A stretch of 7,596 bases of DNA from Rhizobiales bacterium UBA697 (GCA_002298965.1 DBMN01000169.1:1-7596); one strand, 5' to 3'; shown: positions 1 to 6,244, counted from the stretch's first letter. A program made the numbers and translations. Notes: generated by a model from the letters alone, not told the origin.

Positions 1-252
1 CGCTCCCGCGACATCGTGCAGAGCCTCCGCGCGTTCGGCGTGACCCGCGTCCTTGCCCTCAGCCCCCTCGACCTCACCGGCATCGGGAAGGCCATGGAGG
101 CCGCCGTGCGCGAGACACTCGCGGAGCGCGTCGGCCTGCGCGTCTCCTGGTCCCCCGGGCCGATCCCGATACGGGGGGACCGGGGCCGCATCGAGCAGGC
201 CATCACGAGCCTCGTTGCCAACGCGTGCGCCGCCATGCCGCGCGGCGGGGCC
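1..252 (+). other. Histidine-kinase fragment (end of dimerisation region plus HATPase N-box) in frame with dnaE2
   Basis: The first ~83 codons do not look like a DnaE2 N-terminus. They read like a sensor kinase: a helix with DIVQSLRAFG, a PLDL segment that typically links the phosphoacceptor helices to the ATPase domain, a beta strand with LRVSWSPG, then GDRGRIEQ and the N-box-like LVANACAAMPRGG (N69 and A70, counted from the GTG at 16). The G1, F and G2 boxes that should follow are absent, because the sequence passes directly into DnaE2 at ADRRRL. The phosphoacceptor histidine, if present, lies left of the window. As it stands this domain could not form a complete ATP site. It rests on motif recognition only. 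Confidence 0.65.
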
Positions 253-2967
253 GACCGGCGACGGCTTTCCGGGCTGATCGACATGGGCCGCGCCGCCGGC
301 GTCGCGCTGCTGGCCACCAACGACACACTCTACGCCACGCCGCAGGATCGCGACGTGCAGGACGTGCTGTCGGCGATCCGCGAGCGGGTGCCGCTCGCCG
401 CCATGGGTCGGCGGCTCGAGGCCAATGCCGAGCGGCATCTGAAGAGCGAAGCCGAGATGCGCCGCCTCTTCGTGGACGCTCCGGGCGCGGTCGACGAAGC
501 CGGGCGGCTCCTCGCGTCGATCCGCTTCGATCTCGGCGACCTCACCTACGAGTACCCGGACGAGCCTGTGCCGGAGGGCTGGACGGCGCAGGCCTGGCTC
601 GAGGATCTGACCCGCCGCCGGGCCGCCGAGCGTTGGCCGGCGGGCGTGCCGGAGAAGGTCGCCGCGTCGCTCGACAGCGAACTGCGGCTGATCGGCGAAC
701 TCGACTACGCCCGCTATTTCCTCACCGTGCACGACATCGTCGCCTTTGCCCGCTCGCGCGGCATCCTGTGTCAGGGGCGCGGCTCGGCGGCGAATTCCGC
801 AGTCTGCTACGCGCTCGGCATCACCTGCGTCGATCCGGCGGAGAACGATCTGCTCTTCGCCCGCTTCATCTCGGCGGAACGGCGCGAGCCGCCCGACATC
901 GACGTCGACTTCGAGCACGAGCGGCGCGAGGAGGTGATCCAACACGTCTACGAGAAATACGGCCGTCATCGCGCAGGCCTGGTGGCGACCGTCATCAGCT
1001 ATCGCCCGAGGAGCGCCATCCGCGACGTCGGCAAGGCCTTCGGTCTGAGCGAAGACGTCATCCGCCGCCTCGCCGGCGTGCTGCGCGACGGGCGCGGCGG
1101 CATTTCGGCCGAGCGGGCACGGCAGGCTGGGTTCGATCCCGACAATCCGACCATCGCGCGGGTGCTGACGATCGCTTCGCGCATCCTCGGCTTTCCCCGC
1201 CATCTGTCGCAACACGTCGGCGGCTTCGTCCTGGCGCGCGGGCGGCTCGACGAGACGGTGGCGATCGGCAACGCGGCGATGGACGCCCGCACCTTCATCG
1301 AATGGGACAAGGACGACATCGACACGCTGCGGCTGATGAAGGTCGACGTGCTGGCGCTCGGCATGCTGACCTGCATCCGCAAGGCCTTCGACCTGCTGCG
1401 GTTGTCGGGCGGGCCGGACCTCGGCCTCGCCGACGTGCCGCTCGAAGACCCGGCCGTGTGGGCGATGCTGGGGCGGGCCGACACGATCGGCGTCTTCCAG
1501 ATCGAGAGCCGGGCGCAGATGAACATGCTGCCCCATCTCGCGCCGAAGTGCTTCTACGACCTCGTCATCGAGGTGGCGATCGTGCGGCCCGGGCCGATCC
1601 AGGGCGGCATGGTGCATCCCTACCTGCGGCGTCGGGCGGGGCTCGAGGACGTCGACTTCCCCTCGCCGTCCCCGGAGCAAGGGCCGCCGGACGAGCTTCA
1701 CGGTGTGCTCGGCAAGACGCTCGGCGTGCCGCTCTTCCAGGAACAGGCGATGAAGCTCGCCATGGTGGCGGCGAAGTTCACCGACGCCGAGGCGAACCGC
1801 CTGCGTCGCGCCATGGCGACCTTCCGCAACATCGGCACGATCCAGACCTTCGAGGAGATGATGGTCGGGCGCATGGTGGCGCGCGGCTACGATCAGGCCT
1901 TCGCAAGCGCCTGTTTCGAGCAGATCAAGGGCTTCGGCTCCTATGGCTTTCCGGAGAGCCACGCGGCGAGCTTCGCCAAGCTCGTCTGGATCTCGGCCTG
2001 GCTCAAGTGCCGCCACCCGGCGGTCTTCGCCTGCGCGCTGCTCAATTCCCAGCCGATGGGCTTCTACGCCCCGGCCCAGATCGTCCGCGACGCCCGCGAC
2101 CACGGCGTGCCGGTCGGCGCGGTCGACGTCGCCCGCTCGACCTACGACAACCGGCTCGGCGCGCGCCCGGACGGGACGATCGCGCTGCGCCTCGGTTTCC
2201 GGCAGGTCGACGGGCTGTCGCAGGACGCCGCCGAGCGGATCGTGGCGGCGCGCGGGGAGGGTTTTCTCTCGGTCGAGGATCTGGCGCGGCGGGCGCGGCT
2301 CGACCAACGCTCGCTGCGGCTCCTCGCCGATGCCGACGCCTTCCGCTCGATGGGGCTCGACCGACGGGCTGCGGCCTGGGCGATCCGACGGCTGCCCGAT
2401 GCCGCGCCCCTCCCCCTCTTCGCCGCCATGGGGGCGCCGGAACTGGCGGCGGAACCCGCCATCGCGCTCCCCGAGATGGGGCTCGCCGAACAGGTCGTCG
2501 CCGACTATCAGACCGTCCGCCTGTCGCTGAAGGCCCATCCGATGGCGCTCCTGCGCGACCGTTTCGCCGCCGAGGGCGTGCTGACCACGGCGGATCTCGC
2601 CGCCGCCCGTGACGGGGCCTGGGCCAAGGCGGCGGGCGTCGTGCTGGTGCGCCAGCGGCCGGGCAACGGCAAGGCGATCTTCGTCACGCTGGAGGACGAG
2701 ACCGGCGTCGCCAACGCGCTGTTGTGGGCGCGCGAGTTCGAGCGCTTCCGCGCCCAGGTGGTCGGCGCGCGGCTGATGCTGATCGAGGGCGTCGTGCAGA
2801 AGAGCCACAAGGGCGTCGTCCACCTGATGGGGCGGCGGGTGGAGGACCGCACCGCCCTGCTCGACGGCCTCGCCCTCGACGACGGCTCGGAGACGGACCC
2901 GACCGGCAATGCCGCCCGTCATCCTCGCGACGTGCGGGTGCTGCCGAAGTCGCGCGACTTTCATTGA
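1..2967 (+). CDS. dnaE2: Error-prone DNA polymerase DnaE2/ImuC, PHP domain mostly lost, N-terminus fused to a histidine-kinase fragment (5' partial)
   Basis: C-family polymerase of SOS-induced translesion synthesis; in the family it acts with ImuA and ImuB. Residues are numbered from an in-frame GTG at 16, but the frame is open to base 1, so the real start is probably upstream. Residues from about 80 are DnaE2-like: PHP remnant with ATND at 100-103, GRGSAANS at 254-261, catalytic aspartates D296 and D298 (PDIDVDF) and D444 (KVDVLALG), a helix-hairpin-helix region near 725-785, an OB-fold near 876-945, and the typical DnaE2 ending HPRDVRVLPKSRDFH. About 190-200 N-terminal residues normally present, including most PHP metal ligands, are missing. 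Residues 1-78 instead resemble a kinase HATPase. About 900 polymerase residues remain against about 1,080 or more in the family. No imuA or imuB is visible. The polymerase identity is secure; whether this chimera is real or functional is not. If translated separately, the polymerase part could start at ATG 283. Confidence 0.85.
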   Translation, partial: RSRDIVQSLRAFGVTRVLALSPLDLTGIGKAMEAAVRETLAERVGLRVSWSPGPIPIRGDRGRIEQAITSLVANACAAMPRGGADRRRLSGLIDMGRAAGVALLATNDTLYATPQDRDVQDVLSAIRERVPLAAMGRRLEANAERHLKSEAEMRRLFVDAPGAVDEAGRLLASIRFDLGDLTYEYPDEPVPEGWTAQAWLEDLTRRRAAERWPAGVPEKVAASLDSELRLIGELDYARYFLTVHDIVAFARSRGILCQGRGSAANSAVCYALGITCVDPAENDLLFARFISAERREPPDIDVDFEHERREEVIQHVYEKYGRHRAGLVATVISYRPRSAIRDVGKAFGLSEDVIRRLAGVLRDGRGGISAERARQAGFDPDNPTIARVLTIASRILGFPRHLSQHVGGFVLARGRLDETVAIGNAAMDARTFIEWDKDDIDTLRLMKVDVLALGMLTCIRKAFDLLRLSGGPDLGLADVPLEDPAVWAMLGRADTIGVFQIESRAQMNMLPHLAPKCFYDLVIEVAIVRPGPIQGGMVHPYLRRRAGLEDVDFPSPSPEQGPPDELHGVLGKTLGVPLFQEQAMKLAMVAAKFTDAEANRLRRAMATFRNIGTIQTFEEMMVGRMVARGYDQAFASACFEQIKGFGSYGFPESHAASFAKLVWISAWLKCRHPAVFACALLNSQPMGFYAPAQIVRDARDHGVPVGAVDVARSTYDNRLGARPDGTIALRLGFRQVDGLSQDAAERIVAARGEGFLSVEDLARRARLDQRSLRLLADADAFRSMGLDRRAAAWAIRRLPDAAPLPLFAAMGAPELAAEPAIALPEMGLAEQVVADYQTVRLSLKAHPMALLRDRFAAEGVLTTADLAAARDGAWAKAAGVVLVRQRPGNGKAIFVTLEDETGVANALLWAREFERFRAQVVGARLMLIEGVVQKSHKGVVHLMGRRVEDRTALLDGLALDDGSETDPTGNAARHPRDVRVLPKSRDFH

Positions 2968-3001
2968 GGCAGCCCCTCGCCGCATCATGGCCGCGCCGCA
3001 G

Positions 3002-3034
3002 TTGACAGGAGGTGGCCGGACCTGCCCCGATAGG
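3002..3034 (+). promoter_or_regulatory. Possible promoter with consensus -35 (TTGACA) upstream of the VHL-beta gene
   Basis: A perfect TTGACA lies at 3002-3007, in the 96-base gap after dnaE2. The best -10-like element is GATAGG at 3029-3034, which gives a 21-base spacer, longer than the usual 16-18. At the standard spacing there is only CCCCGA. The -35 match is seen directly; promoter function is inferred and weak. Confidence 0.25.
3007..3014 (+). other. Orphan near-perfect Shine-Dalgarno sequence AGGAGGTG
   Basis: AGGAGGTG is a near-perfect anti-16S match, but no usable start codon follows at normal distance: the nearest candidate, CTG at 3022, meets a TAG at 3031 after three codons. The next gene's ATG is at 3064, 49 bases away and without a clear ribosome site of its own. 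It may be chance, part of a leader, or the relic of a lost start. Confidence 0.4.
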
Positions 3035-3063
3035 GATGACGCAACGCAACGACGGACACGACG

Positions 3064-3420
3064 ATGAAGACCCTGTTCGCCGCCGCCCTCGCGGCCGCCG
3101 CCGCGATCTTCGCCACGACCTCGGCCACTCCGGCGCGCGCCGCCGGCTGCCCGGCACCGGGCGACATCGTGTCGTTCAACTCGGACGATCCGGCGGCGAT
3201 CGTCTTCCTCAACGGGACGAACCGGCCGTTGCGCGTCCACTGGCTCGACTTCCGCGGCGACGCCAAGTTCTACCGCGAACTGCAGCCGGGCGAGGCCTAT
3301 CGCCAGCAGACCTATCTGACGCATCCCTGGATCGGCGTCGATCCGGCCGGAAACTGCGTCGGCGGCGTCTTCATGGCGAGCCGACCGGGCGACAATCGCA
3401 TCACTTTCTCGGACCGCTGA
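3064..3420 (+). CDS. Secreted VHL beta-domain protein
   Basis: A 118-residue protein. Residues 1-26 form a Sec signal peptide: MK, a long Ala/Leu-rich core, and a cleavage site after ARA. The mature ~92 residues match the beta domain of the von Hippel-Lindau protein (Pfam VHL family). By my recall of human pVHL, residues 50-89 align without gaps at a constant offset of 28. The five side chains that hold hydroxyproline in HIF correspond: W60/W88, Y70/Y98, T83/S111, H87/H115, W89/W117; N50/N78 and Y84/Y112 also match. The pVHL alpha domain that binds elongin C is absent, so a ubiquitin-ligase role is not implied. C29 and C98 are the only cysteines and could form a disulfide after export. The ATG is the first in-frame start after stops at 3031 and 3037; its ribosome site is poor. 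It lies 49 bp upstream of the TMEM43-like gene. Periplasmic or secreted binding domain; ligand unknown. Confidence 0.85.
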   Translation: MKTLFAAALAAAAAIFATTSATPARAAGCPAPGDIVSFNSDDPAAIVFLNGTNRPLRVHWLDFRGDAKFYRELQPGEAYRQQTYLTHPWIGVDPAGNCVGGVFMASRPGDNRITFSDR

Positions 3421-3426
3421 GCGGTC
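3412..3426 (+). repeat. Perfect inverted repeat around the VHL-beta stop codon
   Basis: GACCGC (3412-3417) and GCGGTC (3421-3426) flank the TGA stop, giving a 6-bp stem with a 3-base loop. There is no T-run, so it is not a classical terminator. The same six-base arms recur in opposite order at 6221-6238 before gabD. In DNA this GC-rich it may be chance. Confidence 0.35.
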
Positions 3427-3432
3427 GCGAAA

Positions 3433-3451
3433 CGGCGGTCGGGAGCCGCCG
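3433..3451 (+). repeat. Hairpin in the leader of the TMEM43-like gene
   Basis: CGGCGG (3433-3438) pairs with CCGCCG (3446-3451) around a 7-base loop. It ends about 5 bases before the G-run that probably serves as ribosome site (3457-3462). It has no T-run. It could mildly tune translation of the membrane protein relative to the upstream gene, or be incidental. Confidence 0.3.
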
Positions 3452-3469
3452 CAATCGGGGGGACGGACG

Positions 3470-4672
3470 ATGAGCGACGACAATTCCAGCAACGACGTGT
3501 CCTGGGCGCCGACCGGCGACTCCGGCGGCCCCGACGTGGTGGCGGCGCCGGAGGGGATCTTGTCCCGCATCGGCAACTCCTTCTCGGCGGTGCTGGTCGG
3601 CCTTCTCTTCGTGATCGGGTCGACCATCGGCCTCTTCTGGAACGAGAACAACGCGGTCGAGGTCGCCAAGGCGCTGAAGGAAGGTGCCGCGACGGTGCAG
3701 GCCGCGACCACCGACCGGGTCGACGCCTTCCTCGACGGTCGGCTCATCCATGCCAGCGGCGAGACGGTGAGCGCGCGCGGCGTCGCCGATCCCGATCTCG
3801 GCCTCGCCACGGCCGGGCTGAAGCTCGAGCGCAAGGTCGAGATGTACCAGTGGTACGAGACCGAGAAGGGCTCGGGCAGCGACCGCCGCTTCGTCTATGA
3901 CCGCAAGTGGTCGGCGAGCCCGATCAATTCCGAGGGCTTCCATGCGCCGTCGGGCCATTCCAACCCGCCGTTCCGGCTCGAGGGCGGCAGCTTCGCCGCG
4001 CAGGACGCCCGCATCGGCGCGCTGGCGATCTCGCCGGCGGCACTCGGCGAACTGCCGACGGGCGACCGTTTCCTGCTCGACGACGCCGCGGTGGCGAAGG
4101 CGCGGTCGGTGCTCGGCGCGCGCGCCCGCGCCGACATGGGCGGGCTCTACGTCGGTCAGGACCCGGCGAACCCGCATGTCGGCGATCTCCGCATCACCCA
4201 CACGATCGCCCGCACCGGCCCCGCCTCCTTCGTCGGGCGCCAGCAGGCGGGCGCGATCATCGCCCACACCGCCTCGAACGGTCGCGAGATCCTGCTCGCC
4301 GATCGCGGCATCGTGCCGGCCGACGCGATGTTCAAGGAGGCGCAGGAGGAGAATCGCATCTTCACCTGGATCATCCGCGGCGTCGGTCTGCTCTTCATGC
4401 TGATCGGCTTCTCGCTGTTCTTCGCCCCCGTCCAGCTCCTGACCGACTGGATCCCGATCGTCGGCGGCCTCGTCCAGGGCGCCGTCTTCCTGGTGTCGCT
4501 GACGGCGACGGTGGTGCTCGGATCGATCGTCATCGCCGTCGCCTGGTTCGCGGCGCGGCCTCTGCTGGCGATCGGCGTGCTCGTCGCCGGCGGGGCGATC
4601 GCCTGGGGTCTCACGCGCCGGCGGGCGGCGAAGCAGGCGGCACAGGGCGGAGCGAGCCCCGCCCGAGCGTGA
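3470..4672 (+). CDS. TMEM43 (LUMA) family membrane protein
   Basis: A 400-residue protein, the same length as human TMEM43 as I recall it. One membrane segment lies near 38-58 (ending GLFWNEN), followed by a large polar domain of about 240 residues and three C-terminal membrane segments near 299-321, 334-361 and 364-381. This is the TMEM43 topology. Family signatures: NE at 58-59 followed by an AVEVAKALKEGA helix, RKVEMYQWYETE at 121-132, a YDRKWS strand, the GHSNP turn at 162-166, and VGDLR at 237-241. The Arg-Pro before the last membrane segment (RPLLAI) also matches. The central domain should lie outside the cytoplasm. The start is supported by a G-run about 8 bases upstream. The gene is 49 bp after the VHL-beta gene and is followed by a strong terminator. 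Eukaryotic TMEM43 sits in ER and inner nuclear membranes; the bacterial role is not known to me. Confidence 0.88.
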   Translation: MSDDNSSNDVSWAPTGDSGGPDVVAAPEGILSRIGNSFSAVLVGLLFVIGSTIGLFWNENNAVEVAKALKEGAATVQAATTDRVDAFLDGRLIHASGETVSARGVADPDLGLATAGLKLERKVEMYQWYETEKGSGSDRRFVYDRKWSASPINSEGFHAPSGHSNPPFRLEGGSFAAQDARIGALAISPAALGELPTGDRFLLDDAAVAKARSVLGARARADMGGLYVGQDPANPHVGDLRITHTIARTGPASFVGRQQAGAIIAHTASNGREILLADRGIVPADAMFKEAQEENRIFTWIIRGVGLLFMLIGFSLFFAPVQLLTDWIPIVGGLVQGAVFLVSLTATVVLGSIVIAVAWFAARPLLAIGVLVAGGAIAWGLTRRRAAKQAAQGGASPARA

Positions 4673-4674
4673 GA

Positions 4675-4687
4675 TGCACCACGTGCA
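4675..4687. repeat. Small palindrome just after the TMEM43-like stop codon
   Basis: TGCAC (4675-4679) and GTGCA (4683-4687) form an inverted repeat with a 3-base centre and include the palindrome CACGTG. The TGCAC motif recurs at 4733-4737, beyond the terminator. It may be a binding-site half or chance. Confidence 0.25.
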
Positions 4688-4696
4688 GCCATCGAG

Positions 4697-4721
4697 AAGG
4701 CGCCGGTTTCGGCGCCTTTTT
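4697..4721 (+). terminator. Strong intrinsic terminator after the TMEM43-like gene
   Basis: AAGGCGCCG (4697-4705) and CGGCGCCTT (4710-4718) form a perfect 9-bp stem with a GTTT tetraloop, and the stem runs into five T residues (4717-4721). This is a textbook rho-independent terminator. It sits 24 bases after the TMEM43-like stop and separates that unit from gabT. Confidence 0.9.
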
Positions 4722-4724
4722 CGT

Positions 4725-4756
4725 CATGGTGGTGCACTCAGGGCTCCACCATGGTG
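4725..4756. repeat. Nested inverted repeats upstream of gabT, possible operator
   Basis: CATGGTGG (4725-4732) is the reverse complement of CCACCATG (4746-4753), with 13 bases between. The right arm lies within a perfect 10-base palindrome, CACCATGGTG (4747-4756). The region sits between the terminator and gabT, where a regulator of GABA catabolism would be expected to bind. No clear -35/-10 pair is visible around it, so operator function is a guess. Confidence 0.35.
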
Positions 4757-4833
4757 AGAACAAAGGGTCTCGCCCGACGGGGAAATGCGTAGCAGCATCG
4801 GGGCTTCTTCACCCACCGGGACAGAGCGCCACC

Positions 4834-6120
4834 ATGACCACCAACGCCGATCTCCTCGCCCGCCGCGCCGCAGCCGTTCCGCGGGGCGTCGCCACCGCGA
4901 CTCCCGTCTATGCCGATCGCGCCGAAAACGCCGAGATGTGGGACGTCGAAGGCAAGCGCTACGTCGACTTCGCCGGCGGCATCGCGGTTCTCAACACCGG
5001 CCATCGCCACCCGAAGGTGGTCGCCGCCGTCGAGGCGCAGCTCGGCCGCTTCACCCACACCGCCTTCCAGGTCAACGCCTACGAGAGCTACATCGAGCTC
5101 GCCGAGAAGCTGAACGCGCGGGCGCCCTTCTCCGGCCCGGCCAAGACCATCTTCTTCACGACCGGCGGCGAGGCGCTCGAGAACGCGGTGAAGATCGCGC
5201 GCGCCCACACCGGCCGTTCGGGCGTCATCACCTTCACCGGCGCCTTCCACGGCCGCACCATGCTGACCATGGCGATGACCGGCAAGGTCCTGCCCTACAA
5301 GAAGAAGTTCGGCCCGATGCCGGCCGAGGTGTGGCACCTGCCCTTCCCGAACGAGGCCCAGGGCGTCACCGTGAAGCAGGCGCTCGACGCGCTCGGCTTC
5401 CTCTTCCGCGCCGACGTCGAGCCCGAGCGCGTCGCCGCGATCGTGGTCGAGCCGGTGCAGGGCGAAGGTGGCTTCTACGAGACCCCGACCGAGCTGTTCC
5501 AGGCGCTGCGCAAGATCTGCGACGAGCACGGCATCGTGCTGGTCGCCGACGAGGTGCAAACCGGCTTCGGCCGCACCGGCAAGCTCTTCGCGATCGAGCA
5601 CACCGGCGTCGAGCCGGATCTCGTCACCATGGCCAAGTCGCTCGGCGGCGGCTTCCCGATCTCCGGCGTCATGGGCCGCGCCCACATCATGGACGCGCCG
5701 GAGCCGGGCGGCCTCGGCGGCACCTATGCCGGCAGCCCGCTCGCCTGCGCCGCCGCGCTCGCCGTCCTCGACGTCATCGACCAGGAGAAGCTGCTCGATC
5801 GCGCCAACGCCATCGGCGCCGCGATCAAGGGCCGCCTCGAGGCGCTCGCGACCCGCAACGACATCGTCCCGATCACCGCCATCCGCGGTCGCGGCGCGAT
5901 GATCGGCTTCGACATCGTCAAGTCGCACGGCGCCTACGAGCCGGATGCCGACGCCACCAAGCGGGTGACCGCCGCCGCCCTCGAGGCCGGCCTGATCCTG
6001 CTGTCCTGCGGCGTCCACGGCAACGTGATCCGCATCCTGGTGCCGCTGACCGTCTCCGACGCCGTGCTCGAGGACGGCCTGAAGGCGCTCGAGACCGCGC
6101 TGGTCGCCGCCCGCGCCTGA
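4834..6120 (+). CDS. gabT: 4-aminobutyrate--2-oxoglutarate aminotransferase (GABA transaminase)
   Basis: A cytoplasmic PLP enzyme that transfers the amino group of GABA to 2-oxoglutarate, giving succinate semialdehyde and glutamate. It has 428 residues; E. coli GabT has 426. The PLP lysine is K268 in MAKSLGGGFP, the pyridine-nitrogen aspartate is D239 in ADEVQTGFGR, and Q242 follows. I50, R141 and E211 fall at the same numbers as the substrate-site residues of E. coli GabT, which argues for GABA over ornithine or acetylornithine. The frame stays open far upstream through the TMEM43-like gene, so the start was chosen by homology: MTTNADLLARR at 4834 is the usual N-terminus. The ribosome site is weak (GGGA at 4818-4821). 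gabD follows 129 bp downstream on the same strand, as the next enzyme of the pathway. Confidence 0.95.
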   Translation: MTTNADLLARRAAAVPRGVATATPVYADRAENAEMWDVEGKRYVDFAGGIAVLNTGHRHPKVVAAVEAQLGRFTHTAFQVNAYESYIELAEKLNARAPFSGPAKTIFFTTGGEALENAVKIARAHTGRSGVITFTGAFHGRTMLTMAMTGKVLPYKKKFGPMPAEVWHLPFPNEAQGVTVKQALDALGFLFRADVEPERVAAIVVEPVQGEGGFYETPTELFQALRKICDEHGIVLVADEVQTGFGRTGKLFAIEHTGVEPDLVTMAKSLGGGFPISGVMGRAHIMDAPEPGGLGGTYAGSPLACAAALAVLDVIDQEKLLDRANAIGAAIKGRLEALATRNDIVPITAIRGRGAMIGFDIVKSHGAYEPDADATKRVTAAALEAGLILLSCGVHGNVIRILVPLTVSDAVLEDGLKALETALVAARA

Positions 6121-6128
6121 TCCGGACA

Positions 6129-6145
6129 CCGATCGAGCCGATCGG
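6129..6145 (+). repeat. Hairpin just after gabT
   Basis: CCGATCG (6129-6135) and CGATCGG (6139-6145) form a perfect 7-bp stem with a 3-base AGC loop, starting 8 bases after the gabT stop. There is no T-run, so it is not a typical terminator. It may protect or partly attenuate the gabT transcript. Confidence 0.4.
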
Positions 6146-6167
6146 CGTTCCCCGACACGACCATCGA

Positions 6168-6193
6168 CGATCCCGGCATCGCGTCCGGGATCG
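6168..6193 (+). repeat. Second hairpin between gabT and gabD
   Basis: CGATCCCGG (6168-6176) and CCGGGATCG (6185-6193) form a perfect 9-bp stem with an 8-base loop and no T-run after it. Together with the preceding hairpin it suggests a structured intercistronic leader, or a regulator-binding palindrome with a 26-base footprint. Function is inferred. Confidence 0.45.
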
Positions 6194-6220
6194 CCGACGG
6201 TTCGTTTCCGCCCTTGCGCA

Positions 6221-6244
6221 GCGGTCGGACGGGACCGCGAGGAG
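6221..6244 (+). promoter_or_regulatory. gabD ribosome binding site with adjacent hairpin
   Basis: AGGAG at 6240-6244 lies 5 bases before the gabD ATG and is the best gene-linked Shine-Dalgarno sequence in the window. Immediately upstream, GCGGTC (6221-6226) and GACCGC (6233-6238) can form a 6-bp stem. The stem ends one base before the ribosome site, so it could affect access to it. The ribosome site fixes the start; a role for the hairpin is speculation. Confidence 0.6.

Noticed and set aside
225..2612. A 795-codon open frame on the plus strand overlapping dnaE2 in another phase
   Set aside because: The product is dominated by Arg, Ala and Gly with no motif, while the overlapping frame carries a complete polymerase core.
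3012..3473. A 153-codon frame starting at GTG 3012 just after the orphan Shine-Dalgarno
   Set aside because: The GTG overlaps the Shine-Dalgarno itself, so spacing is impossible. The product is Arg-rich shadow sequence of the VHL-beta gene.
3401..4267. A 288-codon minus-strand frame opposite the TMEM43-like gene
   Set aside because: Compositional shadow. The plus-strand frame matches a known family across its full length and no promoter or ribosome site supports the antisense frame.
4746..4760. Eukaryote-like start context (CCACCATGGTGAG) resembling the beginning of a common fluorescent reporter
   Set aside because: The similarity ends after about 13 bases and the frame stops soon after. 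The surrounding DNA is ordinary bacterial intergenic sequence, so there is no sign of vector contamination.
4751..4792. A 13-residue leader ORF (ATG at 4751, TAG at 4790-4792) before gabT
   Set aside because: It has no ribosome site and no codon run that would suggest attenuation; its ATG is part of the palindrome at 4747-4756.
3907..4833. Upstream extension of gabT through the TMEM43-like gene and the intergenic gap
   Set aside because: The frame is open by chance. The extra ~309 residues are Arg/Ala-rich without homology, a terminator lies in between, and GabT family proteins begin at the position of the ATG at 4834.
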